Shown: positions 33,023 through 46,387, numbered from the stretch's first letter. The stretch is 64,000 nt of DNA from Siphonodentalium dalli (GCA_032622095.1 CP136061.1:12541287-12605286), one strand, 5' to 3'. Notes: generated by a model not told the origin, from the sequence alone. Numbers and translations: made by a program.

Positions 33023-36000
33023 CGAATATGGCCGCCAAAGTATGGAAAATGGTAAATATTACACCAGCATGTCTTGCAATCGCTTACAAGTTGTGTTGAT
33101 GTATAAAATGGGCTATTCTGCATTCTATACATTGAATACTAACATGTCTGATGCACCATGGTTAATTGTTACTATTTTCACCACTGACATCGTCAAAAAT
33201 ATTGGACTTTTCTCTAAAAAAAACTTGACATAAATATTGTCAAAAATTCAGTTTTCAGGTTTGGACCAATTTTTTCTGGTAAAATATAACTATCTTTGGA
33301 TTGAAAGGTGTTTATTGTTTTTGGTCTATCTTAAATGTGTCACACTACAGTGTTTATGGACCAAATTGCTCAAGATGGCTTCCAAAATGTTAAATTCTAA
33401 TTTTTTACATATATCCCGAACATTCTCTGCATTATCCGAAAAGGTAGCAAATTGTGACTCACTTGGTTATTATACGTGTTGACAACTACATGTTCTATTC
33501 CCAGTGACAAATTCATTTTAAAGTATGTAATTTTGCCGAGAACCTCTTTTGTGATTTTGGCCATATTTATTGAAAGGAAATGGGCAGAACTTTGAGACAG
33601 AACTGAGATGGACCATAATCTTTTGCTATTCTGGTTCATTATGATAAAAAATGTCAACAGGATACAGTGTGGATGCCAAGATCGTAGCCAGGGAGTTACT
33701 CTGTGATCATATGTGAGGTGAATAGGTATGCAGGGAGTTAGTGTATGTCATGACTGATGTGAGTAGGTATACAATGAGTGACTATATGGTTATGAGTGGG
33801 TTGTCCATTGTAAGATGCATCTAGGTGTACAGGGAGAGGTCATGGTCAGATGTGAGGTGAATCGGTATGCATGGAGTGACTGTATGGTGTATGATTGTGT
33901 ATATCCAGTACGGGTGCACCCGGTGTTCCTGTATGATCATTGGTGTGGTGTATGGATATAGCTACATGGTCATCTATGTGTTGATTATGTATATATGGAG
34001 TGACTATAGGTCATGGGTGGGATGTACATGCGTTGTCTGTATGATCATGGATGGGGTGTGTGGATAAATAGGTAGTGATTTTATGGTTACGGGTAATGTG
34101 TATATGTATACATGGAATGACTGTACGGTCATGATTGAATATGAATACCTGGAGTAAGCTGGGTGGACATTATCGAGCGTGTGGGTACATAGGGAGTGTC
34201 CTTGTGGTAACGGGTGGGATGTATATTTATATATATCGTGGATGTATTATCATTGGTGGGTCTATATGGCTCAGCTGTATTATCATGGATGGCGTGTATG
34301 ATTATACAGTGAATTGCTGAATTGTCATGTGTGAGGTGTATATGCAAGTATGGATTGTTTGAGTGGTCGTATGTGCGGGTTTTTTGTATATCTGGAAGGG
34401 CTGAATGGCCATTAGTGAGGTTTACATGTATACCTGGAGTGAATTTATGGTCTAGGGTGGGCTGCATATGTATATCGAGTGGTTATATGACTATGAGTGT
34501 CGAATAGGTATACAGGTAGTGACCGTTTGGTTAACGGTGAGATGATTACATGTAGGTATACAAGTAGTGACTGTATGATCATAAATGTAATGAACATCTA
34601 TACAGGGGGTGACAGGCGTATGAGTATACATGCACCTGGTGTTCCTGTTTGGTGACTCATGTCGGTATCGTCATGTGTAGGTTATACCAGTACACACACG
34701 TGTTGTTTTATTGTCATGGGCGAGGGATATGTGTATATAGCGAGTGGCTATATGGCCATGGATGAGGTGCATATGCATACATGGAGTGACGCTGACATGG
34801 CTGTGGTGTATTAGTATATCTTTAGTGGCTATTCGGTTATGGTGTGACAAATAGGGATACAGGGATTGACATGGCCAATGTTGAGGTGAATATGTATACA
34901 AGGATTGACCATGATCGTGTATGAATGTTTTGAATAGGTACACACGGGGTGACTATATGGCCATAGGTCAGGTGAAGGAGTATACCAGGTAACATGGGTG
35001 AGGGTATGTGTATGGAGCGAGTGGCTATATGGCCATTGGTGATGTGCATATGTATACCGGAGTGACTTTATGGTCATTGTTGTGGTGTTGATGTATATAT
35101 TGATTGTATATTTGACCATGCGTTTGGAGAATAGGTATACATGGATGATGACCTTATGGCCAATGGTGAGATGAATGGGTATACAAGGAGTGACTATATG
35201 GTTATGGGTCATGTTTAGGAGTATACCCGGTGTGCCTGCATTGTGACGCGTGGCTGTATGGTCATCCGTGGTCATGGGTCAGGTGTACATGTATACATTG
35301 GGTCACTATATTGTTATGTCTGTGGTGTTTATGTATATATGTAATGACTGTGTGATAATGGGTGGCTATCGCTTTCCATGATATGACATGACCTCTCTAT
35401 TGATTAACATATCCTGGAGTTATTGTGGAAATCGATAGCCGCCCAAGGTACACATGTACAACCCACCCATTACCCCAGTCACTCCATATGTACATAAACA
35501 CCACACAAATGACAACACAGTCACCCACTTTATACACGTACATGTACTAGTACACCTGATCATACAGCCATACTTGGTTATACCCGTACATACCACAAAT
35601 GACGATACAGCCACGGGTCACCATGCATGAACACCAGGTATACACCTACACCCGACACATGATCATATAGTCACTCTATGTATACATATTCACTACATTC
35701 ACGATCATACAGTCACTCATTGTATACATATTCACCTCACCATGGACCATACCGCCCCTATGTGTATACCTATTCGCCATACACATGACCATAGAGTCAA
35801 TCCAGGTATACATATGCACATCACCAATGGTGATCCCTTCCAGATATACCAATATCCGCACATACGACCACTCATAAGTTCCATACTTGCCATACTCATA
35901 CACGCCATCCATGATAATAAATCTACTCCCCATACACCACCAATGATAACACATCCACAACATATATAAATATACGTCCCACCGTTACCAACAGGGCACT

Positions 36001-36800
36001 CCCTTTATACCCACACATCATTCATGACCATACAATAACTCCGTGTATACCTAATATCCTCATCTATGATCATAGAGTATTAAACTCCCTGGCTGCCATC
36101 TTGGCTTCCACCCTGTATCCAGTTGATAAATTTTTATCATAATGGGCCAGAATACCCACATATCATGGTTCATCTCAGTTCCGTCTCAAAGTTCTGCCCA
36201 TTCCCTTTCAATAATATGGCCAGAATCACAAAAGAGGTTCTCCGCAAAATTCCATACTGCAACTTTAAAATTAATTTGTCATGCCCCATACGGAACTGGG
36301 ACAAACATAATAGAACGTAGTTGTCAGTTAATTACATTGTAACTAACACGTACAATAACCAAGTGAGTCACAATTTGCCACCTTTTTCGGTTAATGCAGA
36401 GAATAATGTTCGGGTTATGTTAACTTTTAACTTTTTACAAATTTGGTTGCCATTTTGGAAGCCATCTTGAGCAATTTAGTCTATAAACACCGTAGTGTGA
36501 CACATTTAAGATAGACCAAAACAATAAACACCTTATAGTTACATTTTACTTGAATAAATGGTCGAATCCTGAAGAAAATTTGTGCCGATATTTATGTCAA
36601 GTTTGTGAGAGAAAATCCAATATTTCTGGTGATGTCAGTGGTGACAATAGTAAAAATGATCCATGGTGCATCAGACATGTTAGTATGCAATGTATAGAAA
36701 ACAGATTAGCCAATTGTGTACATCAACCACAACTTGTAAGCGATTGCAGGACACCCTGGGCCAATATTTACCATTTTCCATATTTTGGCGGCCATTTTCG
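33023..36800. mobile_element. Foldback-like element with minisatellite arms
   Basis: A ~640-bp outer segment at 33023-33665 recurs inverted at about 36116-36800. Inside it are ~38-40-bp degenerate tandem units (ATGGTCATGGGTGAGGTGTA type) at 33665-35380, and the same units inverted at 35440-36105. The centre (35361-35446) has a short inverted pair GGGTGGCTATCG / CGATAGCCGCCC. This architecture resembles Drosophila FB elements. No coding frame. The left outer end abuts the N gap. Confidence 0.75.
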
Positions 36801-37449
36801 CAGCCATTTTGAGCCAAGGTAAGATTTATGGTTCCAGAGATTTGGGATATTCATAGGTAATGATATGCCTCACTTACATTACAATATTCTTTTCATTTCT
36901 TGTTGAAATATGACTAGAATCCCAATTGTGATTTTATTTTATTTTGTACTGCGTTCTGTAAAATCAAATTTTTGAGGGATCGGAAGGGGCTAGGACCCCA
37001 ATAATTGCATATTTAATTGCTCCAATGATCAGTTAATATACAAAACACAAAATAAAGTTGCATTACTCAACCAGTTCCAAACAGCATGAATTGATCTAGA
37101 AGATATTTGTGAAAAAATGTCATTTTCAACTTCCGGCGGCCATTTTGGCGGCCATCTTGGATGTTGAGTTTCAATTTTGGCCCAAAAAAGTGTCATTATG
37201 TCTTAGCTTCACGAAAATATATACATTTGTATACGTTTTACTTGATTTTCCCACTATAATTTTCATAAAACTGGCTCACTTACAGTTCTAGAAAATGGAT
37301 CGGGTTGTGTGGGGGGGGGGGGGGGGGTGGGTGTAACAAGTCTCGTTCTTATCAGAAAACGACATGAATATATATTTCTTAAGTTGATTGTATCGATTTA
37401 GGGATGTATTGGTTGTAATAGTGCAACGTTCCAGGGGTGTACACACATA

Positions 37450-37880
37450 TACATACGTTGGACGAATGCAATCATGTAAATAAAAGTGATTTTTTACGTT
37501 TTGAGGGGTGACCCGATGACCCCCTTCTTATCTCAAAACCCCAGGAAAAGTTGCTTCTTAAGTTGTGTTTTTATAATTAGTATATATCAAAGTACTTTGA
37601 GACCAAAAATTATGGATGTACGCGAAAGTATAAAAAAAAGTGAAAAATCACGTTTTGGGGTTCAGCATGGGACCCCCTTTCTTATCTGAAAACCCCAGGA
37701 AAATCCCTTTCTTAAGTTGTGTTTTCTTAATCAGTACACTTAGGAGTATCATCAAACCAAAATTCATCGATGTACGCGGAAGTGTAAATAGAAGTGATTT
37801 TTGGCACTTTTTGGGGTTCAGCGGCCCCTAAACCCCAGGAATGCGCAACTTAAGAAATCGGTTTTTCAGAATGTTCCATT
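37450..37880. repeat. ~160-bp tandem repeat, three diverged copies
   Basis: Units contain ACCCCCTTTCTTATCTGAAA, AACCCCAGGAAAA and CTTCTTAAGTTGTGTTTT. A run of 17 G precedes at 37310-37326. Confidence 0.75.
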
Positions 37881-38109
37881 ATTGGTACCAACTTTAGGGG
37901 GTCAAACCTTTTGTACGCAAAAGTGTAAATAGAACATATGCGGGCTCCCTAACTAACAGTTTCGACGAAAAAAAAAACTCGCATTAATAAAGAAATAAAT
38001 ACTTGGCCCATCGGTGTTATGTGTATAGTCGAAAATAAACCCAGAAGCTGCTACTTTGAACAAATTCATTACAAATACAGCTGTCCACGCTCCCAAGTAC
38101 AATCGTTTT

Positions 38110-39610
38110 TAATTTAGACAAGATGACAGATAATATATATACACGATGACAGATAATATATAGACAAGATGACAGATAATATATATACACGATGACAGAT
38201 AATATATATACACGATGACAGATAATATATATACACGATGACAGATAATATATATACATGATGAGGTTACAGATAATATGTATATACACGATGAAGTGAC
38301 ATATAATATATATACATGATGAGGTTACAGATAATATGTATATACACGATGAAGTGACAGATAATATATATACACGATGACAGATAATATATATACATGA
38401 TGAGGTTACAGATAATATGTATATACACGATGAAGTGACATATAATATATATACATGATGAAGTTACAGATAATATGTATATACACGATGAAGTGACATA
38501 TAATATATATACATGATGAGGTTACAGATAATATGTATATACACGATGAAGTGACATATAATATATATACACGATGACAGATAATATATATACACGATGA
38601 CAGATAATATATATACACGATGACAGATAATATATATACACGATGACAGATAATATATATACACGATGACAGATAATATATATACACGATGACAGATAAT
38701 ATATATACACGATGACAGATAATATATATACACGATGAGAGATAATATATATACACGATGACAGATAATATATATACACGATGACAGATAATATATATAC
38801 ATGATGAGGTTACAGATAATATATATACATGGTGAGGTTACAGATAATATATATACATGATGAGGTTACAGATAATATATATACATGATGACAGATAATA
38901 TATATACATGATGAGGTTACAGATAATATATATACACGATGAAGTGACAGATAATATATATACATGATGAGGTTACAGATAATATGTATATTCACGATGA
39001 AGTGACATATAATATATATACATGATGAGGTTACAGATAATATGTATATACACGATGAAGTGACATATAATATATATACATGATGAGGTTACAGATAATA
39101 TATATACACGATGACAGATAATATATACTACATGATGACAGATAATATATATACACGATGACAGATAATATATATACACGATGACAGATAATATATATAC
39201 ACGATGACAGATAATATATATACATGATGACAAATAATATATATACATGATGACAGATAATATATATACACGATGACAGATAATATATATACATGATGAC
39301 AGATAATATATATACATGATGAGGTTACAGATAATATATATACATGATGAGGTTACAGATAATATATATACATGATGACAGATAATATATATACATGATG
39401 AGGCTACAGATAATATGTATATTCACGATGAAGTGACATATAATATATATACATGATGAGGTTACAGATAATATGTATATACACGATGAAGTGACATATA
39501 ATATATATACATGATGAGGTTACAGATAATATATATACACGATGAAGTGACAGATAATATATATACATGATGAGGTTACAGATAATATGTATATACACGA
39601 TGAAGTGACA

Positions 39611-39676
<66 letters not shown>

Positions 39677-39720
39677 CAGATAATATATATACACGATGAC
39701 AGATAATATACGATAATTTC
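38110..39720. repeat. 23/29-bp AT-rich array with an (AT)n core
   Basis: Units GATGACAGATAATATATATA+CAC, interspersed with GATGAGGTTACAGATAATAT variants. A pure AT run of about 60 bp lies at 39614-39674. The array abuts the MITE at 39710. Reading frames here are by-products. Confidence 0.96.
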
Positions 39721-40703
39721 CGAGCTGCGTGAAATGTTGCGAAAACACTGTGCCAGTGCATTCGCTTATATATGCGAGTCTCCCATAGGGCACCTCGCAT
39801 ATATTAGAGAATACATTGGCCTAACAGTAAGCCAGTGTATTCTTTATATATATGTGATGATCCCTACACTGTTAGAAAAAATACCGTCGCTTTAACGGTC
39901 TGAGACCGCGCAACATCGCTGCCAACATTTGACCGTTAAACATACGGTCAGGCCGTAGCATGTTCCACGGTATAAAACCGTTTAAGTAACTGGCAGACCG
40001 TAACCAGTAATTGTCAGACCGTTGTATTTGTTTACGGTTCAACACCGTTTAATTAATATCAAGACCGTAACTAATAAAGGTCAGACCAGTGGTATTTTCC
40101 ATGGGTCAACACCAATTTTTTTCTCTTAATATGCTAATTTGCCATAGAATTTCCCGGTAGGCATTACGATTCATATGTTTTTGAATGGTCGAAACTAGTA
40201 TTATTCGTAACTGAAAAATACATCTTAGTTCTTATGTTATGATCATAGTTTTGATGAAATGTAAATCCTCAATGCATAAAGTGATAGACGATACTTATGA
40301 AACTTTGCAGTTTGTAGAGGATCAAGCTTGTTATCTGCCTTGTAGAATTTAATCCGGAAAAAGACTGCACACGCGTAATGTGTTCGCCTTTCACTAACTA
40401 ATCTATACATATGGCTGTAAATAAAAAAAACAATACTATAGTAATAGCTGATAAGCCAACTCATCACTATTCAGTTATGAGTAATACTAATTTCGACCAT
40501 TCTAAAACATGAATCGGCATGCCCTTTTAAGCCATAAAAAGAACAAAGCTACATGTTTCACAGTTAAGACTCAACTTGATGTACATGTAAAAGTAAAATC
40601 TCTTAATGGCATACTTTTTGGTAACATGTAAGGCGTGAAATTGTCCAGTCACTTGTAAACACAGTTTTTGTTTTAACAGGTGAATCCGTACATCATGACA
40701 ATA

Positions 40704-41172
40704 CAGTACCAGTCAGAAGAAGTGGTATTTTTAGGTGCACCTTTATTGCGATATTGAGAGTGCTTAATTTAGAAAAAGGCGTGATTATAGCACAATACAA
40801 AAAATTTGTCGCGCTTATTATTGCAATATTGAATGCAAAATATTGCGATACTAAATGCGCTAAATTTCATAGAGACCCGATAGTGTTATTATTATATTAG
40901 ATAAATACTTTGCATATAGTGTACATGTACATAGAGTGTACATATAGCGTTTACAACTATAATTATATACATATCTAAAACATTGATTTAAATGTCACAA
41001 TTTTGAGCGCAAGATGTCGCAATATTAAGCGCAAAATATTTAGATACTAAGCGCAAAATATTGCAATAATATCGCAAGCGACATGCTTATAAGCGTTTCC
41101 ACTTGCAATATTATTGAGATATTGGGCGCGAAAATAGCGCACTTAATATACCATTTCTTTTTACTGGTACTG
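40704..41172. mobile_element. Tc1/mariner-like MITE nested in the CACTG element
   Basis: Termini CAGTACCAGTCAGAAGAAG and the complementary CTTTTTACTGGTACTG form imperfect inverted repeats of about 35 bp. A TA flanks each end (40702-40703 and 41173-41174). Length is 469 bp. The interior is rich in ATTGCGATATT-type motifs and has no coding frame. Confidence 0.8.
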
Positions 41173-41186
41173 TATATCAATAACAG

Positions 41187-41540
41187 CTAGTTGGGATTGG
41201 AACCTTCAAGACAACAGCAGATCCCATAATAACTGTGCGCAATGACTTGGCGACAATGTTCTCCTATAGTCGGAAATTTTCTATGAAATTTTAAAGCATG
41301 ATGCATCAAACTGTATACTGGTATCACAACACTTAGTATCAATATCAGTGAGTCCGCCAAAGATAGTTTGATAAGAACATCCAACCAATAGTGTACTCCT
41401 GGTAAATTGTCGTAATAACTTGACGAAAACATGGCGAATGATGACAATGTCTCATATCCACACGTTTCAATGAAAATTGTTGAACACGGGATGAATTGGT
41501 CCATGTAATTGTAAAGTTGGAATGGTAGATATGTGGTCAT
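41187..41540 (-). other. Hydrophobic open frame inside the CACTG element (unidentified)
   Basis: A 117-codon minus-strand frame with membrane-like stretches (YWLDVLIKLSLADSLILIL, SVVIPVYSLMHHALKFHRKF). The phrase LSLADSLILIL...P is reminiscent of a rhodopsin-like receptor TM2, but no other receptor landmark is visible. It could be a captured host gene fragment or chance. Confidence 0.25.
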
Positions 41541-41924
41541 CCGTCATTGCGCGGCGTCAGTTCATTGTTTACGGTGTTGTTGTTGACATTGAAGCTCTTG
41601 TGAATTACACTGGTGCGTACAGTACATGTACATGCATATCCTCTCTTGTAAATGTACATGCGTGTGCTTTGAAACAATCAGATTCAGAACACTGTCAACT
41701 GGCTTGTCAACATTCTGATAGTAATAGCTGCTCGTTGAGTCGTTGTTGTTATTATTGTCACTATTGGTTGACATCGAAGCCCGTGTTAATTGTACCTGTA
41801 TCTTCTAGTGTCAGTAAATGTGCCAGTGTCACAACACTGTCAATTTCAACACCAGCACTGAGTCGAATGAAATCAGACCCCGGATCATGCCATGATTGAT
41901 TGACATGAATCTCTACTCTCGAGT

Positions 41925-42176
41925 TTAGTGGAAATTGTCAATGATTAAGCCGGTTTTCGCAGAATTGAAACGTGTCCGGTTATCAAAGGAACCGAAATCA
42001 GACCGTTTTAACAACTGTTCACAATAGAAAAGGTAACAGTTTCCCAAAAAACAATAGTTTGCTATCAAATACGCAACGCCAACGATAAATGGCGAATAAA
42101 TGATGTGAGTGCTAAGGTGACACTCCACAGTTTCATTGAAATTTATCTGGATTATGATCCCAAACCATATAGACAA
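41925..42176 (-). other. Second hydrophobic open frame inside the CACTG element
   Basis: An 83-codon minus-strand frame (SPFIVGVAYLIANYCFLGN, CYLFYCEQLLKRSDFGSFD). Its first ~20 codons lie in the Harbinger-like MITE. Without the MITE the same frame continues upstream to another ATG at about 42785. Unrecognised, possibly chance. Confidence 0.2.
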
Positions 42177-42723
42177 TATATATATGCCTGAATTAGTACA
42201 GAATAGGCATTCAGAATTTGATACACAATTCCATAATATATATGGGCTATCAAGAATTATGGCCCTTGATCTGTTGATCGAAAATGTGATATTTATTCAA
42301 TAAATGACCAAAATATTGCATTTTCATACCCAAGGGGCACGAATACCAGATTTTTTCAAGCATGGTCACCTATGTTGGTTCAAAGGCCTCTGGCTTTCAA
42401 CATCAATGTGAAAATTTTCAAACTTCCGCCGTTTACAATTCCGGAAAATCAATTTTTAATGCAGATGACAAATTTTGGGAGCTAAAAAATTGACCCAGTA
42501 TCTAGAGCCACTGTTTCGCAGAAAACGCTACTGCTGTCTATGGGTGGGGTCAAGGTCACTTGCACTTAATTTGTTCATCAGTCTAGAACACCTTCTAAAA
42601 TTACACAAATTCATATCCCACCTTGTCTCAATATACATACCACATGAATGGTGCCAGAAACCACTAGCACTTTATATCTATAAAATCACCCCCACTGATC
42701 ATTCGAAACTGTGGAGTGTCACC
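42116..42723. mobile_element. PIF/Harbinger-like MITE nested in the CACTG element
   Basis: A perfect 19-bp terminal inverted repeat, GGTGACACTCCACAGTTTC, with TAA duplicated at both ends (42113-42115 and 42724-42726). Length 608 bp, no transposase. The 3-bp TAA target and GG-initial termini fit PIF/Harbinger. It interrupts a minus-strand frame that becomes contiguous if the element is removed. Confidence 0.88.
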
Positions 42724-43604
42724 TAAAGCGGGAACGTAACCCCGGAATGAGAATAACGTACTCATGAATATTCGTACCGACCTGCATAACACAGAATCAA
42801 TGCCGGATTAATAATACATTAAATATCAGAGTAAGATTCAGTCATACTGTATGGAGTTATTGCCGTATATAATATGGTCGTCGATAAATATACTATTGAA
42901 TTTTGACGGCATGACTTTGAATCACGAAAATATTTAATTTTGACAAGTTTCATGGGCACATAAAATAACTGTAAAAAACCGTCAAACTGATGAAACGGTA
43001 TGGGACGGTCCGAAACAGTGTATAGTTGGGAGACTCGCATATATTTAAGAGAATGCACTGATATAATATTTTAATGCTGCACCAGCGCATCTCCCGTCAT
43101 GATAAGGTTAAACAACAACAAACCGCTCTAAATTAAAACGAATTCCCTGAATTTTGTGACGACCATATCGTTTCAGCGCACTCGGTTCAAACACGCCCTA
43201 TTTGGCAGAATAAAATTTCTGCCCGGAGCAATATCGGCGCCAAAATTAAAAGCCTCCGTAACCCACGAGTGTTCAAACATTTCACACTGAGTCAGGACAT
43301 TTAATATTTGAAATTGACTCATTTCAACAATCCACTTGATTGGCAGTTATGAATCCCTTTGACGGGGTTTGTGTGTTTTGTGTAAATGCCTCTCTCTCAT
43401 CCCAATTGACTCGTTGCACTCTGTTATTAAGGCTTTTGTATAAGGAAAACGCAATGTTAAATATTGGGACCCACATACGTCCTCTATGACGTTTTAGCGA
43501 TTTTAGGCCGCCATTATTTATTTAAACAGACGGGGGAGAAACGTATTCTCCGGTTAATTGATGTCAGAGTTGATGCTGTATTATTTCCAGGCCGCGTCAC
43601 TGAG

Positions 43605-44003
43605 TTAACCCTTTACCCAACAAACCGGCCAGAACCGGCCAAATAAAGCTTCAACAGCCTAAAATATCTTCGGTCTGTCTCAATAAAACCATACACATAT
43701 GGATAGCATTGGAACCGGCTCCTTGACCACATTGTGATAGTTACAGTTAGCCCTGTGCCAATGCATTCTCTTATATATGCGAGTCGACCATAGGTCGCCT
43801 CGCATATATAAGAGAATGCATTGGCCTAAAAAAAATCTTTTTTTAACACTTTTTACCATTTTTTCTTACATTCTTTAACAATTTTATAATTTTTAATGTG
43901 TTAAGCCAATGCATTCTCTTATATATGCGAGGCGACCTATGGTCGACTCGCATATATAAGAGAATGCATTGGCACAGGGCCGTTCTGTTGGGTAAAGGGT
44001 TAA
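43605..44003. mobile_element. piggyBac-like MITE, same subfamily, opposite orientation
   Basis: TTAA at 43605-43608 and 44000-44003, with termini CCCTTTACCCAACA / TGTTGGGTAAAGGG. The unique tail (AACCGGCTCCTTGACCAC) is on the left, so it is inverted relative to 2550 and 61051. Two palindromic cassettes at 43755-43827 and 43906-43973. A ~68-bp satellite array starts just beyond its right end. Confidence 0.92.
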
Positions 44004-44017
44004 AGGGGGGGGGGGGT

Positions 44018-46320
44018 AAATGTTAAAATTAACCATTTCTATACTAAAGCACCATCGACGAGTAGTTATCCCATTGGAAATATTCAGACAATAAGCTTAT
44101 CCCTTTCTATACTAAAGCATCATTGACGAGTAGTCATCCCATAGGAAATGTTCAGATAATAAGCTTAACCCTCTATACTAAATCATTATTAACGAATAGT
44201 CATCCCGTAGGAAATGTTCAGGTAATAAGTTAAACCCTTTCTATACTAAAGCATCATTGATGAGTAGTTATCCCATAGGAAATATTCAGATAATAAGATT
44301 AACCCTTTATGTACTAAATCACCATTGAAGAGTAGTTATCCCATAGGAAATATTCAGATAATAAGTTTAACCCTCTATACTAAATCATTATTAACGAATA
44401 GTCATACCGTAGGAAATGTTCAGGTAATAAGTTAAACCCTTTCTATACTAAAGCATCATTGATGAGTAGTTATCCCATAGGAAATATTCAGATAATAAGA
44501 TTAACCCTTTATGTACTAAATCACCATTGAAGAGTAGTTATCCCATAGGAAATATTCAGATAATAAGTTTAACCCTCTATACTAAATCATTATTAACGAA
44601 TAGTCATACCGTAGGAAATGTTCAGATAATAAGTTAAACCCTTTCTATACTAAAGCACCATTGACGAGTAGTTATCCCATAGGAAATATTCAGATAATAA
44701 GATTAACCCTTTCTATACTAAAGCCCCATTGACGAGTAGTTATCCCATAGGAAATATTCAGATAATAAGTTTAACCCTCTATACTAAATCATTATTAACG
44801 AATAGTCATACCGTAGGAAATGTTCAGATAATAAGTTAAACCCTTTCTATACTAAAGCATCATTGACGAGTAGTCATCCCATAGGAAATGTTCAGATAAT
44901 AAGCTTAACCCTCTATACTAAATCATTATTAACGAATAGTCATCCCGTAGGAAATGTTCAGGTAATAAGTTAAACCCTTTCTATACTAAAGCATCATTGA
45001 TGAGTAGTTATCCCATAGGAAATATTCAGATAATAAGATTAACCCTTTATGTACTAAATCACCATTGAAGAGTAGTTATCCCATAGGAAATATTCAGATA
45101 ATAAGTTTAACCCTCTATACTAAATCATTATTAACGAATAGTCATACCGTAGGAAATGTTCAGATAATAAGTTAAACCCTTTCTATACTAAAGCACCATT
45201 GATGAGTAGTTATCCCATAGGAAATATTCAGATAATAAGATTAACCCTTTATGTACTAAATCACCATTGAAGAGTAGTTATCCCATAGGAAATATTCAGA
45301 TAATAAGTTTAACCCTCTATACTAAATCATTATTAACGAATAGTCATACCGTAGGAAATGTTCAGATAATAAGTTAAACCCTTTCTATACTAAAGCACCA
45401 TTGACGAGTAGTTATCCCATAGGAAATATTCAGATAATAAGTTTAACCCTCTCTATACTAAAGATTCATTGATGAGTATAGTTAAATAGGAAATGTTCAG
45501 ATAATAAGTTAAACCCTTTCTATACTAAAGCACCATTGACGAGTAGTCATCCCATAGGAAATATTCAGATAATAAATTTAACCCTTTCTATACTAAAGCA
45601 TCATTGATGAGTTGTTACCTCATAGGAAATGTTCAGATAATAAGTTTAACCCTTTCTATACTAAAGTATCATTGATGAGTAGTTATCCCATAGGAAATGT
45701 TCAAATAATAAGTTTAACCCTTTCTATACTAAACATCATTGATGAGTAGTTATCCCATTGGAAATGTTCAGATAATAAGTTTAACCCTTTCTATACTAGA
45801 TCATTATTAACGAGTAGTCACCCCGTGGGAAATGTTCAGATAATAAATTTAACTATTTCAATACTAAAGCATTATTGACGAGTAGTTATCCCATAGGAAA
45901 TGTTCAGATAATAAGTTTAACTCTGTCTATGCTAAAGCATCATTGATGAGTAGTTATCCCATAGGAAATGTTCAGATAATAAGTTTAATTCGTTCTATAC
46001 TAAAGCATCATGGAAGAGTAGTTATCCCCTATGAAATGTTCAGATAATAAGTTAAACCCTTTCTATACTAAAGCATCATTGACGAGTAGTCATCCCGTAT
46101 GAAATATTCAGATAATAAGTTAAACAGTTTCTATACTAAAGCATCATTGAAGAGTAGTTATCCCGTAGGAAATGTTAAGATAATAAGTTTTAACTATTTC
46201 AATACTAAAGCATCATTGACGAGTAGTCTTCCCGTAGGAAATGTTCAGATAATAAGTTTAACTATTTCAATACTAAAGCATTATTGACGAGTAGTAATCC
46301 CATAGGAAATATAACAATAC
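44018..46320. repeat. ~68-bp satellite, about 33 copies, with higher-order structure
   Basis: Unit contains TTTCTATACTAAAGCATCAT, GAGTAGTTATCCCATAGGAA and ATTCAGATAATAAG. Between about 44230 and 45440 three unit variants repeat in a fixed order (period about 205 bp). Confidence 0.95.
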
Positions 46321-46325
46321 TAATA

Positions 46326-46342
46326 CTACTTACTACTACTAC

Positions 46343-46386
<44 letters not shown>
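46326..46386. repeat. (TAC)n/(TAA)n microsatellite
   Basis: Four TAC/ACT steps followed by about 14 AAT repeats. Confidence 0.97.

Positions 46387-46387
<1 letters not shown>

Larger units (their letters stand above)
39867..43020. mobile_element. CACTG...CAGTG DNA transposon (EnSpm/CACTA-like), 3154 bp
   Basis: Begins CACTGTTAGAAAAAATACCG and ends GGGACGGTCCGAAACAGTG, flanked by TA on both sides (39865-39866 and 43021-43022). The left 230 bp holds about a dozen ACCGT/ACGGT subterminal motifs, and the right end has four or more. Terminal CACTG plus subterminal repeats suggests EnSpm/CACTA; the TA duplication alone would also allow Tc1/mariner. Removing it restores a palindromic host hairpin (...GATCCC-TA-TAGTTGGGAG...). 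No transposase was recognised, so it is probably non-autonomous. It carries two nested MITEs and two hydrophobic minus-strand frames. Confidence 0.85.
39710..43115. mobile_element. TTAA-family MITE split by the CACTG element
   Basis: The left part (39710-39866) starts with GCGTGAAATGTTGCGAAAAC, followed by a palindromic cassette at 39752-39822 and half of a second. The right part (43021-43115) completes that second hairpin and ends in CTCCCGTCATGATAAGGTTAA. The two halves match the termini of the element at 61014-61660. Confidence 0.75.

Noticed and set aside
38017-39793. Minus frames rich in YIYYLSSCIYIICH
   Set aside because: Low-complexity AT-rich array; not a protein.
41522-41899. 125-codon plus frame
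   Set aside because: Cys/Ser-rich shadow of the minus-strand interior of the CACTG element; no motif.
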